Source of the DNA: Pogostemon cablin | Taxonomy: Eukaryota; Streptophyta; Magnoliopsida; Lamiales; Lamiaceae | NCBI GenBank assembly: GCA_023678885.1 | Contig: CM043001.1 | Span: forward strand, 4,536,001 to 4,600,000 | Length of the DNA stretch: 64,000 nucleotides | Direction of reading: 5' to 3' | Part shown: positions 12,756 through 22,997 of the stretch, in pieces | Layout of the letters: every line of letters starts with the position of its first letter | How positions within the stretch are numbered: position 1 is the first letter of the stretch | Position numbers and translations under genes: made by a program | The notes under the pieces: model-generated | What the model saw: only the letters and a program-made list of their open reading frames with translations | The model's database searches: none | Told to the model about the DNA's origin: nothing

Positions 12756-13180
12756 CAACATCTTTTATGCCATGTGGATATATAAATTCACACGGCCCAA
12801 TCCCGTAAAAGCCGAAGACCCAGGAAGCTCTGAAGGCCCAAGTGGTTAGACCCCATCTACCTCTAGTGGGGCCCGCTAGCTCAGAAATCACCCATAGGAA
12901 GGGCGAGAAATCACCAGCGGTGTAAGAACCTACCAATGAGGGGCCTCGCACCGACCCCCTCATTAAAAACTAATGGAATCCATCTCCTTAAATGAGGCAC
13001 GACCAGCACCCTATAAATAGGAGGCCAGAGTCCCATTGAAGGGACAACAAACGTTGTACTATCTTTGGTATAAATAAAGAATAAAAAATATTCCCTCCCA
13101 GAGAACAAGAGTTGGGAGGAAGTCTGGTCCCTCTTTTCTCGTCCCTTATGTTTGATTAGTTGAGTACACGTCACAACCAC
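12756..13180 (+). repeat. Probable solo LTR or LTR fragment
   Basis: A GC-richer island with a TATA box (CCCTATAAATAGGAGG at about 13010-13025), a short leader and AATAAAGAATAAA-like poly(A) signals at about 13072-13085 resembles an LTR with its own promoter. Candidate TG and CA ends exist near 12773 and 13180, but no matching 5-bp duplication was found. Class and boundaries are uncertain. Confidence 0.4.
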
Positions 13181-14149
13181 ATAATCATCACGTCATCTCC
13201 AAAGACTCGCTATCAACATGCCACATGTTAAGTGATTGACATGTAAGAGGGGGAAATAAATCTAATCATTGTCTCTAGAGTTTAAGGTTTAGGGTATAGT
13301 TTCTCTCTCCTACGTATAGTCTATCTAATGGTGTGATACAGGAGATGATGTACCAAATGACACAGAGAATCCGAGTCGAACATGGAAATGTTCTGCCTTC
13401 ATATATCAGATTATCTATTTAGGTTTTAAAATTCATTTATTTCTAATTTCCATTGCACCCATCACAATAATGAATAAAGTAAGAACAAGACAAAGTATCT
13501 TGTGAGACTTTATTTATGTGAGATTATTTATTAGACGTGTTAAAATATGTCTATTATTATATAGATAAAGTCTATTTAATGATTGTTAAAGATATATTTT
13601 ATAAAGTACTATTGATGATGAATTAAAAAAATATTTTTAGGGTGTTATAATATGATTCATTATTGACATACTTTAGTTATAAAAAAACATACTTTACCTA
13701 CTCCCTCCGTCCCATTTATATTGCAACTTTTTACTAAAACGGCGTCCCAGCTCTATTGCTACCTTTCCAAAAAAGGAAAGTAGAGCCCACAATTTTTTAC
13801 AAAACTACCCATTGATCCAACACTAATCTTAAAAAATGCCATCACTTTGGGGTTTGCAAATAACAATAAAATAATATTATTTTGGCGTTTACTGCCATTA
13901 GGGTTTACAAACCCATTCCTCTCTTTAGGGTTTGTTCTTACCCATCCCTTTATTTTTTCTCTGGTCGTCTTGCCGTCACCCCTCCATTTCCCGCCGTCAC
14001 CCCTCCATTTTCTCTATCCCTCGTCTCTATCACCCCTCAATCTTCTCCATTGGATCTCTGGTTGTCACCCTTCATTCTGTCTCGGGCTCTTCTCGCCGTT
14101 ACCCACTACATCTTCATTCTCTCCCTTCTAGCTTCTGTGACCGAGAAAA

Positions 14150-14278
14150 ATGGCGACGGTGAAGAGTGAGTGCTTCTCTGAGGAGGTCGTGGAGACGGCT
14201 GAGTCGTGGGGTGACTTCTCCGAGGAGGTGTCAGATCTTCACAGATCGACACCATCGTATGAGAACGAGGTGTTCTAG
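14150..14278 (+). other. 42-codon GC-rich frame inside the mariner element, unrecognised
   Basis: Starting at ATGGCGACGG, a good plant start context, the frame encodes an acidic peptide beginning MATVKSECFSEEVVE and stops at 14276. It is preceded by a pyrimidine-rich region like a 5' leader (GCCGTCACCCC repeated at about 13970-14000). Further coding-like sequence continues in another frame to about 14474. It does not resemble a transposase; a captured host-gene fragment is inference. I do not recognise the source. Confidence 0.35.
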
Positions 14279-14764
14279 GCCTCCGATATCACTAGGTATG
14301 GTCGGAGAACTATCTAACGTCGTTTCTGATACCGACGAGGAGATCTTGAACTCTCATGGTATGACCTGCCCGCCGGTATTTCGAGGAGTGACCCTCAAAT
14401 GGTTGAGGCAAAATCGGAGCCTCATTCGGATTTTGAGGGACCTATGTCCTGCAGCCCTTAAATTGCCCAAATAGGCCGAGGTATAATGACTTTACTCTCT
14501 CTATATTCCGTGAATAGGGATTTCTGTGTATTGCATGATGAAAAACTTGTGATATCCGTGGGGTTATGGGGTTAGGTTTAGTATTACCATGTGCGATTCG
14601 TTGGAGACTTGCAATTTCATATTGTAATGTCATCAACCGTGCATTTTGGAGACACGAACACTCGATGATGAGATTAAATTCTGAGAGTATTGTTTGTGTT
14701 GATGTCTAAACTGTGTTATATGAATATGTCTCTCTGATCTGTTAAACTATGGGGAATTAATGTT

Positions 14765-15020
14765 GGAAGAGTGTGATATTACAAACTGTTAAGTGATAAA
14801 TTGCTTTTGGAAGAGTGTGATATTACAAACTGTGATGTGATGAATTGTTATTGTATTTCTGCTGGAAGAGTGTGATGTATCCCCTGTTAAGTGATGAATT
14901 GCTTTTGGAAGAGTGTGATATTATAAACTGTGATGTGATGAATTGCTATTGTATGTCTGTTAGAAGACTGTGATGTCTCCCTGTTAAGTGCTGAATTTCT
15001 GTTGGAAGAATGTGGTATTT
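14765..15020. repeat. Degenerate dimeric tandem repeat
   Basis: GGAAGAGTGTGAT-type motifs start at about 14765, 14809, 14864, 14907, 14961 and 15004, alternating about 44 and 55 bp. The higher-order unit is therefore about 98 bp and is built of two related half-units. Confidence 0.75.
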
Positions 15021-15239
15021 GATGTGTTACTATTTTTGATCTTGTTTGAAGTGTGATAGTGTGTGATATATAATGTGTTTCGGGTGAAGTGTTCTTGTGT
15101 GAAGTGTCTTGCATAAGTCATATACATCCATTTATAGGTTTAGATTCATAGCTTTACAAAAGATTGTTTACTACTAAAACAAACTCTTTCTTTGAGTTGT
15201 GTTTTAGTTGTAAACAAATAATCTTAAGCCCTATTCACA

Positions 15240-16425
15240 TGCAAAATGCATCTAATACTTCCACCTCCATTAGTTGTGTTATGTGTAGGCATCCAAAACT
15301 TACAAATTGCATCCAATACTTCCATTGCATCCAACCCAAGTCCAAAATGTTAGTATCCGGACTTTTAGCAAGCTGAAACACAAGATGGAAATTGAATCCA
15401 TCTTGTGTTGAAGCCTGCCTCCACTTTTCATCATCATCTTTTATATGTGGCTTAGCATTATCCTGTTGTATGTATATATCTTTGCATGCTCCACTTGGCC
15501 ATTTAGACTTGATACCTGGTAGGACCTGTTATGAGTGTAAATGAAATATAGTGCAATGTATTTGTATGTATATCATATGTGTAAACTGTAATCTGTGTTC
15601 AGATTGTATACCTGGCCAATTAGAACATTTTTTGTCTAATTCCTTGTCACTGACAAATATTGGTTTAGTTACAATACTTCCTGCCTCTCTGTTCTTACTT
15701 TTCCTTTGTGCTGCAACTAGTTTCGTAAAGGGAAAAATCCCTATCTTCCCATAAAAAATACAGTCCCCGTTAGAGTCATAGGCTGGTCTTGCAACTGCAG
15801 CTAGGAACATGATCTTTCCAAAAAATTTTTACTTTCACAATCCTATGTGGTTCTGTTTCTTCTTGTAGGAGGTAGTATCTCTCTGTTGTTCTTGTTATGT
15901 TGAACCATTTCTCATCTATGTGAACTATTTTGACATACTCTTGAATTTGATCAGTTTCTTCACTATGTCCACTTCTAGTGCTTTAAGACTGTGTCTGGCC
16001 CTGTTAATCTTGTGTTGGTGTGTGAGATATGGCTTTATAACACTAGTATGAGGTCTAATAAGCCCCTGCTTAATCCATCTATGAATTGTGCTCTTAGATG
16101 TGGCCATCTCTTCTACTAAATCCCTAATTGTCCTCCTTTTCTTAAACTGAATACTCTTTATTTTTTCCTTATCCAATTTTTTGCCATAAACTCCGTGTGT
16201 CCTAAGTGTTTTGTTGTTGACTAAAGAGATTGGATTACCTGATAGCAGCTGCTCTCTAACTCTTTCCCATATCCTTCTAATAGTAGCAATGTGCACTCCA
16301 AATGTAGAACTGACTAAAATGAGCCTCCCACGAGCTGGTTGGCCATTGCTCGACCCCTCCAACAAAAATTGAGCAATGGAATTACGTTCTTTGGTTGTTA
16401 GATTTTTTGGTCTTGGTATTCTCAT
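15240..16425 (-). pseudogene. Mariner-like transposase, DD39D type, frameshifted
   Basis: The N-terminal frame (16425-15925, 166 aa) has two helix-turn-helix stretches: IRRIWERVREQL, then TIRDLVEEM..SKSTIHRWIKQGLIRPH. After a frameshift near 15945 the minus strand reads VHIDEKWF (first catalytic Asp, codon 15914-15916). After another near 15810 it reads FLAAVARPAYD..GKIGIFPF. Further down it reads IYIQQDNAKPH (second Asp, 15460-15462) and SPDTNILDLG (third Asp, 15340-15342). The second and third Asp are separated by 39 residues, the plant mariner DD39D signature. A stretch at about 15520-15605 running from GTATAC to AACAG lies between KKCSNWP and LPGIKSKWP and could be an intron, though the obvious junction is not in frame. 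The C-terminus is decayed. Confidence 0.9.
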
Positions 16426-17601
16426 TTTGTAAAGTGTATTTATGAGCTGGGAAAGTGGTGTATTTGGTTGGAGAAGTTATTGTATTTGGAGTATTAAGTG
16501 TTTATATAGTGTAGTTTAGGTGGAAATTTGTAAATTTGTATCTGTAAATTATTTTTGATAATGGAGGGAAAATAAAACTTAATTACCTCCAAGTATTATG
16601 TAATGTAATGATGTTGCAGTTTTTGAATTATGAATTGGGACGCATGACATGTAATAATGTTTCACATTTTTAAATTATGAATTGGAGATAATTTCCATTC
16701 TGATGTAATTTTTGTGATGATGTAAATTTGAAAAAAGTGGGACAGGTTTGTGTTTTTATATGTTGACGCATTTTTTTCATGTTTACGGCAGAAATCCTAT
16801 AACTGGATTAACTGCTTTCTTTTTTAAAATAATGTATTTTAATCTAGGGGTAAAATGGTAAACTTCCTCTTCAAACTACCCAATACACATTAAATATTAA
16901 TGCTCCTTAAAGAACGTGCAAAAAGTAAAACTAGCAATACTATTGGGATGGAGGGAGTATTTAATAAGCATACTTCAATAATAGATCGTCTATCACACAA
17001 TCCGTCTCATAAGAACCCATCTCACAAGAGAATGTGTCTCTTTACATTTTTTTATTTACAACTATATACGAAACGTTTATTTGAATAGTTATCATTTTCA
17101 ATCAATGAATTATCACTTTCCGACTCAGTTCGGATGAAATACCATGGTTCATTAAATGTAATAATTCATTTGTCCCATACTTAAGTTCATGTACATAAAT
17201 AGTTTAATACTTTTATACGTAGTAATTTAGTATTTTTAGGTAATAAGTAAATTATAAATAAGTTATGTGAATTGAAAAAATGTGACAATTTTGAAATTAA
17301 AATGTTTAGTAGAATTATTGGCTTGAGTGTAATTCTTTTATTTAGGTGTGAACTTATTTATGATACAGACAAAAATAGTAAAAGTGAATTTGTTTATGGA
17401 AAATAGTGAGTATTTTTTAATATAAAAATGAATACCCTTTATTTTTTAAGGAAAAAAATTAGTCAAACATTAATACTTTGATATTTCAATTGATAATTTC
17501 AATGAAAAAATAATATATTTATTAATTAAAATAAATGCCTTTTAAAATAGAATGTTATAAACTCAAATGCATAATGACCATTCTTATGGAGTAAAATTTT
17601 A

Positions 17602-17853
17602 GGGTTAATTGCAAAAAAAATCACGAACTTTACTCCTATTGTAAATTAATCCTCACTTTTGAGAAATTGCAAAAAAAACTACCACATTTAAGTATTATTG
17701 TAAAATAAACCCAAAAAAGCTCTACTTTAGTCAAAAATTGGGTTTAAGGTGCAACGATACTTAAAGGTGGTGGTTTTTTTTTTGCAATTTTTCAAAAGTG
17801 ATGATTAATTTGTAATATAAGTAAAGTTCGTGATTTTTTTCTTCAATTAACCC
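17602..17853. mobile_element. Mutator-like MITE with 9-bp target duplication
   Basis: Inverted ends GGGTTAATTGCAAAAAAAAT and the matching CAATTAACCC enclose about 110-bp arms. The flanking AAAATTTTA is perfect on both sides (17593-17601 and 17854-17862). The termini resemble those of the 47847-49239 element. Confidence 0.9.
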
Positions 17854-17862
17854 AAAATTTTA

Positions 17863-18150
17863 TTACTTCTTTATTATTTGTAGCAAGAAATGAGTTCCAC
17901 GCCAATTCCATTAGAAACATGGGATTAAGTTAAAAAAAAGTTAAGTAATTAAAATACGGTAAAATTGGTATTTCTTGAAAAATTCCATTTCTTATCCTAC
18001 ATTATCTTTTCATTCATTCTTATTTAGGAAACTAGATAGTCTAGATTACATAGAAAAACTCTAACAACTTAGTTACTATAATTGTTCATTCCTAGTCATC
18101 GGACAGCAGATCGTGCCAATTGCGGTAAATAAATGACTCTGTAAAGAGTC
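17863..18150. other. Upstream region of the DRM1-type gene
   Basis: No coding sequence; AT-rich sequence passing into the GC-richer promoter. Confidence 0.35.
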
Positions 18151-18186
18151 ATGGGCAAATCTGACATTACACTCCCAACGGTCTGT

Positions 18187-18401
18187 CACGTGCGCATGCT
18201 CCATCGCCTCATCCACTGCCGGACACGTTGCATTTACGCATTCGGCACTTTATATCTGTCATCGATCTTATCTACTTCTCACGTGCTTATCGATCCGCCG
18301 TCCACGTCAACATCTTACCCCCCAGATCTGATCCTACGGCTCTCCTCTCGTCCCAATCCAAAACATCTGTTCGACTTTTAACGCCTCCGCCATTTTAAAT
18401 A
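18187..18401 (+). promoter_or_regulatory. Promoter with two G-boxes and TATA-like box
   Basis: CACGTG palindromes (G-boxes, bound by bZIP and bHLH factors) occur at 18187-18192 and 18280-18285. A TATA-like TTTTAAATA at 18393-18401 lies 77 bp before the start codon. This fits a gene family known to respond to light, sugar, ABA and auxin; actual use of the sites is inference. Confidence 0.5.
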
Positions 18402-18477
18402 CCGGCATCACTTCACTCTTCTAGACGGCCAATTACTGGTTTGCTAACTTGCGCTTGCTCTCTTAAACTACGCGGCT

Positions 18478-20278
18478 ATGGGGTTGCTTGACCACCTCTG
18501 GGATGATACCCTCGCCGGACCCCGGCCGGATAGCGGCCTCGGGAAACTGAGAAAACACAATACTTTTAGCTTCGGATCGAACTCCGGCAAGGGTACGCAC
18601 CTCTTGCTCCGGAAACTGCGAACAATTTAAATATAATTCTGTTTTAGCGTATATAAATATCTTAATTCTGCCGCCATAATTTGATTTGAATCGTGTGTTT
18701 TATAATAATCGTTCAGCTGTTGTGGTTGAATCTGTTTGCCGATCGTTGTTCCATATTTAACTCATCTGGAATTAGAGTAATTTTAATGGTGAATTGTGAT
18801 TAGTTTTATGTTGTGATGACTTTGTTTAAAAATTGTGTGATAATGAAGTCAATTCATCGACTTGAGAATCCATGGGAACATGATTGGTTTCCGATTAGGT
18901 TTAATTGCTTTTCTCTGTCTTCCTTTTTGGCAGCAGAATCGGAAGTCCCCAATAATGGAAGATCTTTTGGAGCAGAGAGTACAGAGGATGCGACGAGGGT
19001 GACGAGAAGCATAATGATCGTAAAGCCGCAGTCGCTGAATCCGAAAGACTCGCCACCGATTTCTCCTGCCGGCGGCACACCACCGGTATCCCCCTTCGCC
19101 GGTAAGCTTTTGGATCTAAACGAATACAAAGTACTCCCTCCGTCTCACGAAAGATTGCACTCCTGGGAGATTAATAAAGCGGTGTCTTGGGTATTATGAT
19201 ATTTTTTGGTTGCACTCCTGGGAGATTAATAAAGCGGTGTCTTGGGTATTATGATATTTTTTGGGTAATAAATAAATAATAAAGTATGTTATGTGTGAGG
19301 TAGGGGTGATTTTTTTTGTAAATAAAGTATATAGAGAAGGGTGATTGTTTTTGATTTTTTGTTCTTTTATGAATGTGCAAATTTTTGTGGGACAAAGTGT
19401 GTGTCTTATATTTTCTGGAATGAGAAGTAACTGTTACTCACTTTAATTCTAATATATTGATTCAACGCGAAGGGACTAGGGAATAGGGACCAGAAAATCC
19501 GGAAAATAGTGAGGGTAAAATAGGCATTTCCTGACGTGATAAGGGGGTAGTTTAGTCTTATACAATGCATGGGTAGACATGTTTGTTGGGTTAGGTTTAA
19601 CATTTTTAACTTAACTTTAACAAGTGGATTCTTAGACATCGAGAGCGACATTTTTGGAATTCTGTCTGTAATCCACCTACATCCAATCGCCCAATTTATT
19701 ATTCTAATTTCTAATTAAAGATTAATAATTTGTGAAAACAGATTCCTTCTGTATATTTGAATAATCAAGTTCTAGTTTTGATAGAATCGACTGAAATCAA
19801 TCTACATAAATGTTATGTAATTCATTGATTCTAAACCTAATTTTTCTTGTGGGATAGGTAGAGTTTATTTGCATTATTGGTATTTATAGGATAATGCTTG
19901 TAGTATTAAGGTAAATTACAGATTGTAAAACTGTAGCCAGATGGTGTATATATGGATTCTACGTAGCAGGATTAGTTTGGATGATTCATATGCAAGCAAG
20001 GTTTACGTGAGATCAACTCACCTAAGGGGTTTTGAGACGATCTCTCTATACCCTAAAAGGAAAAAATGATACTATAGTCCAACTGAAATCTTATTAAATG
20101 GTCTCACAACTATTAGTCTTCATATATATTATGGTGAAGAATTTATGTGGGTGGATTGGTTGGACTTGCAGGTGCCGGAAGAGAAGCATTCCGGTTCAAA
20201 CGGAGATCGGGGTCGTTTTCGTACGAGAAGGCTAGTGGAGTTGGACCAAGGAGCCCTCCTCCTCCTTACGACATGTGA
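18478..20278 (+). CDS. DRM1: Dormancy-associated / auxin-repressed protein (DRM1/ARP family)
   Basis: Spliced by eye into three exons: 18478-18592, 18934-19101 and 20172-20278, all with GT-AG junctions in phase 1, giving 129 aa ending PPPPYDM. The family hallmarks are all present: MGLLDHLWDDTLAGPRPD at the N-terminus, KLRKHNTFSF, RVTRSIMIVKP, the SPPISPAGGTPPVSPF block and FRFKRRSGSFSYEKAS near the C-terminus. These small, probably disordered plant proteins mark dormant and growth-arrested tissues; their biochemical role is not established. Exon 2 starts at a tandem acceptor (CAGCAG), so forms with or without one Ala are possible. Intron 2 holds a Stowaway-type insertion. Start choice: the first ATG downstream of the TATA box begins the conserved N-terminus. 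The symbol is family-level only. Confidence 0.95.
19132..19400. repeat. Stowaway-like insertion with 55-bp tandem duplication in DRM1-type intron 2
   Basis: A CTCCCTCCGTCTCACG end lies at about 19134. Inside, units 19155-19209 and 19210-19264 are essentially identical (TTGCACTCCTGGGAG start). The right end near 19390 (GTGGGACAAAG) is degenerate. Confidence 0.65.
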
Positions 20279-20500
20279 GATATGAACCGGCTGGTTCCCC
20301 AATGGGGGGAAGGGGGTTTTTTGGTTTATGAGTTTGGTAATAGTGTAATTAGGTTGTACATATGCTGTGGCTGTAGCTTTTTGTTCAGTTGAAGAAGTTG
20401 AGTGTTTGGGAGTGAGTGGAGACGGCTGCTTATGAGTTGCACAACTCTTGGGACTTTTGTAGCTTCATGCTCTGCCTTTTTGTATAAAGTTTTTGTTGCG
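20279..20500 (+). other. 3' untranslated region of the DRM1-type gene
   Basis: Sequence following the stop, with a TTTGTATAAAG-like signal at about 20480. The polyadenylation site is inferred, not seen. Confidence 0.4.
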
Positions 20501-21431
20501 TTTTGGATTCTGCACTTTCTTTTTCTCTATCATCTTTCTAAAATCTTGCACTTTATCAATTAATTAGAAGGCACGATAAATAAAAATGATTTTAACACGA
20601 TAGGATATGAAGTTGTATGATAAGATGAAATAAACGCATGTGATTTATCAGTGGGTTTTGCGACGCGATCATGATATGATAGAAACATAAAATTTTCATG
20701 TTTTATTGTGTTGACGAGATAATAATAAATCAAAATACTAACCTCAAAACACTTTTCATTAAGTGCTATCATGTTTCTAATATTGTGAACCCTAATGACC
20801 CATTCATTTTTATAATCATCCCATTAATTTCCTTACTCTTTGTATCCTCTGCATGTTCCAAAATAACTCCATGCATTTCAAAAGATAATGAATGATATAT
20901 CATCTTTTACGTGTTCACACAATCCCACTGAAATATATATTCTATATTATTTTTTACTTTATAACATTATTATGATAATTTTTTAACATACTCCCTTGCC
21001 TCCGTTCTAGACTTGCGCCGAATTGTAGATACCAACTTTAAGAAAATTTATTTTTCAACCAACATTAACCAACATTATTAATGATCATAATTTTTGGTTG
21101 TGATAGAATGATACAATAAGAGAAGGGCTAAATTACAAAGAATGTGGTCCAATTTTCATGTACCATTTTAGAGTAATGTGGTTCATTAGATAATCTACCT
21201 GTAGAAGATTAAAAGTAATTATTCTTTAAAAAAGAAAATATAATTCCTAAAAAGATTAAAGGTATTTTAAAAAGGAAATGGTAGATTTTGTGTTTGACAG
21301 ATTTTTCACTTTTTAAAATGTTACCACTTTTTATTATAAATTAGTTTTATCACTTTTTATTAATTTATTACCACTTTCTGACCGTCTTATATAAACCGGT
21401 CTCATACAAGTTTTTATTAGAAGGAAAATAT
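20501..21431. other. Intergenic with a partial Stowaway end
   Basis: A lone TACTCCCTTGCCTCCGTTC end lies at about 20989. TATAAACCGGTCTCATACAAG near 21390 resembles another MITE family's end. No gene was found. Confidence 0.4.
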
Positions 21432-21547
21432 AAGGCCAAAAGCTCTTGTGTCCCATGGGAACACAACTCTCCTCCCTCCCTATTCTATTTAAACTTATAT
21501 ATTGTTAGGGTTTTAAATTGTAGAGGGTACTACTAGAGCCTCGCTCA
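21432..21547. repeat. Single arm of a long-inverted-repeat element
   Basis: It starts GGCCAAAAGCTCTTGTGTC and continues ACACAACTCTCCTCCCT, TTTAAATTGTAGAGGG and AGAGCCTCGCTC, matching the reverse complement of the right arm of the element at 28133-28630. Only one arm is present, just upstream of the DIM1-like gene promoter. Confidence 0.7.
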
Positions 21548-21602
21548 AATATAAATCCCAAATACAATGAACATTAAACTTCCAACACCCAAGTGTAGAG
21601 TA

Positions 21603-21674
21603 TGGGCCCTTGGCCCAAGAAATGGGCCGACTATAAATTAGATCAGGAAAGATAGAGGGCCAGCAATATGGGCC
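21603..21674. promoter_or_regulatory. Cluster of site II (TGGGCC) motifs upstream of the DIM1-like gene
   Basis: TGGGCC or its complement occurs at 21603-21608, 21611-21616, 21623-21628 and 21669-21674. Site II elements are bound by TCP factors in promoters of plant housekeeping genes (established); function here is inferred from position. Confidence 0.5.
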
Positions 21675-21689
21675 ACACAGACCAAACAT

Positions 21690-22018
21690 CCACCGTTGTG
21701 TCTCATTGCTCTTCTGTGGAGCCTCAAGAATCAATATTTCACGCAGCACCGGTGGTGGTGGTTCTGAAGATCTAAGCCCACGGCCCACTCTCTCCACCCA
21801 CTGTCTCATTGTCTGTCGTTGTTGCCCATCTTTCTCCAATTCACAACCCGAGTTTAGGCGAACCGCAGCTGGTGGGTGGCCAACACCGCAACTCGGTGGC
21901 GAACGATTCGACTCTTCTACGAGCTTCAATTCAGCTCCTCCAAAATTGCGGTTCTAACCGAGCGGAACAGATTATTTTTGTTTCGGCTGATTCTCGAATC
22001 CTATCTAATTTGGTTTTG
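21690..22018 (+). other. Probable 5' leader exon of the DIM1-like gene
   Basis: GC-richer sequence ends at a good donor (TTTTG|GTAAGC, GT at 22019). The next exon, 22976-23018, is preceded by TGAATGCAG and carries the start codon. The transcription start is not determined, and frames in this segment have no recognisable domain. Confidence 0.5.
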
Positions 22019-22389
22019 GTAAGCAACAATTATGGTTTTTGAATATCCCTCAGGACCGTTACAAAACCTCCATGATTCTCACTTCTCTTAGCAGTTTCCC
22101 CTTTCTATCTCTTTCTGTCACTGAAATCATTCACATCTATACACACATCTTTTTCCAAAATAGATTATCCTAGTTTAATCTCATAAGGTATGTTCTATGA
22201 CTAATTAAATGATCCAAATTATTGCTTGGGTTTTCCAAATTAGAAGATCCTTGGTTTCTGTTCTATGCTATGATAATTAGTGCCTACAGGTAGTCCTTCT
22301 TTGGTATCAATTAAATTTATTTCGCTTGTTGAAATAGGATTGAAAATCATTTTATATTGGTAAGCTAGTTTTTTAATTTAGCAACTTTT

Positions 22390-22790
22390 GTTTTGACTGT
22401 ATAGTGTAGGAAAGCTGTTGTTCAAGGTTCTATATCTTTAACTGTAGATGACATAGCTGATTACTTACTTTGTGCTTTGGAACAAGATTGATACTCTATT
22501 AGTTTCAATTTTGATTAAATTATGCTAAATTATCAAGTTTGTAGTTTAAGTGTATGGTGTTGGAAAATTGTTGTTCAATGAAGGCATTATATCCTTAATT
22601 GTTGTTGAGTATATTAGCTAAATTTTTATGTTGTGCTTTGGAAGATTGAAACTTATTGTATTTCGATAAAGCTAGTTTAAGTTAAAAGTTTGTTCGTTAT
22701 TGACTATAGATGGTGTTGGAGAACTGTTGTTCATGACATAATTAGCCAATGATGAGCTAGAAATCAATTTATAAGCCTGTTTTTGCTTTA
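22390..22790. repeat. Degenerate ~155-bp tandem repeat in the leader intron
   Basis: GTGTWGGAAARYTGTTGTTCA-like motifs recur at about 22400, 22553 and 22708, followed in two units by TTGTGCTTTGGAA. This gives three diverged units. Confidence 0.6.
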
Positions 22791-22997
22791 TATCAAGTTA
22801 ATATTATTAGTTGTTTTACTTAACATTATCAAGTTAGAATTCATTTTATCAAGCTATATTTCAGTTTTTTTCTTTTTTTCCCCTCATTTTTTTAACGCGG
22901 GGACTTCTTCAAGTTATATATTTATATTTGGTGTTAGATCACTACACATTGAGATAAATTAGGTCTGAATGCAGGCACATATTTGGAGTAAAGACTG

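Larger units (their letters stand above)
13701..16958 (-). mobile_element. Mariner-like element (plant MLE) with Stowaway ends
   Basis: Ends CTCCCTCCGTCCCATTTATA and TTGGGATGGAGGGAG are inverted repeats with TA on both sides (13699-13700, 16959-16960). The right half carries a broken mariner transposase on the minus strand, beginning about 530 bp from the right end. The left half (about 13830-14640) is unusually GC-rich, with gene-like sequence and a degenerate tandem repeat. At 3258 bp it has the size and layout of a full plant MLE, the parent type of Stowaway MITEs. Confidence 0.9.
13488..17039. mobile_element. MITE split by a mariner-like element
   Basis: The left end AGACAAAGTATCTTGTGAGA and the right end TCTCACAAGAGAATGTGTCT are inverted, and the flanking halves (13488-13700, 16959-17039) match the family at 10647-10946. 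The two halves are separated by the 3258-bp element at 13701-16958. No clear 9-bp duplication was found at the outer ends. Confidence 0.7.

Noticed and set aside
13932..14169. Overlapping plus-strand frames of ~90 codons
   Set aside because: Low-complexity translations of a pyrimidine-rich leader-like stretch inside the mariner element; only the 14150 start has a plausible context.
15529..15754. Plus-strand frame opposite the mariner transposase
   Set aside because: Complement of conserved transposase codons; not independently supported.
21513..22042. Frames on both strands in the DIM1-like leader region
   Set aside because: No domain or splice support; the sequence fits an untranslated first exon ending at the 22018 donor.
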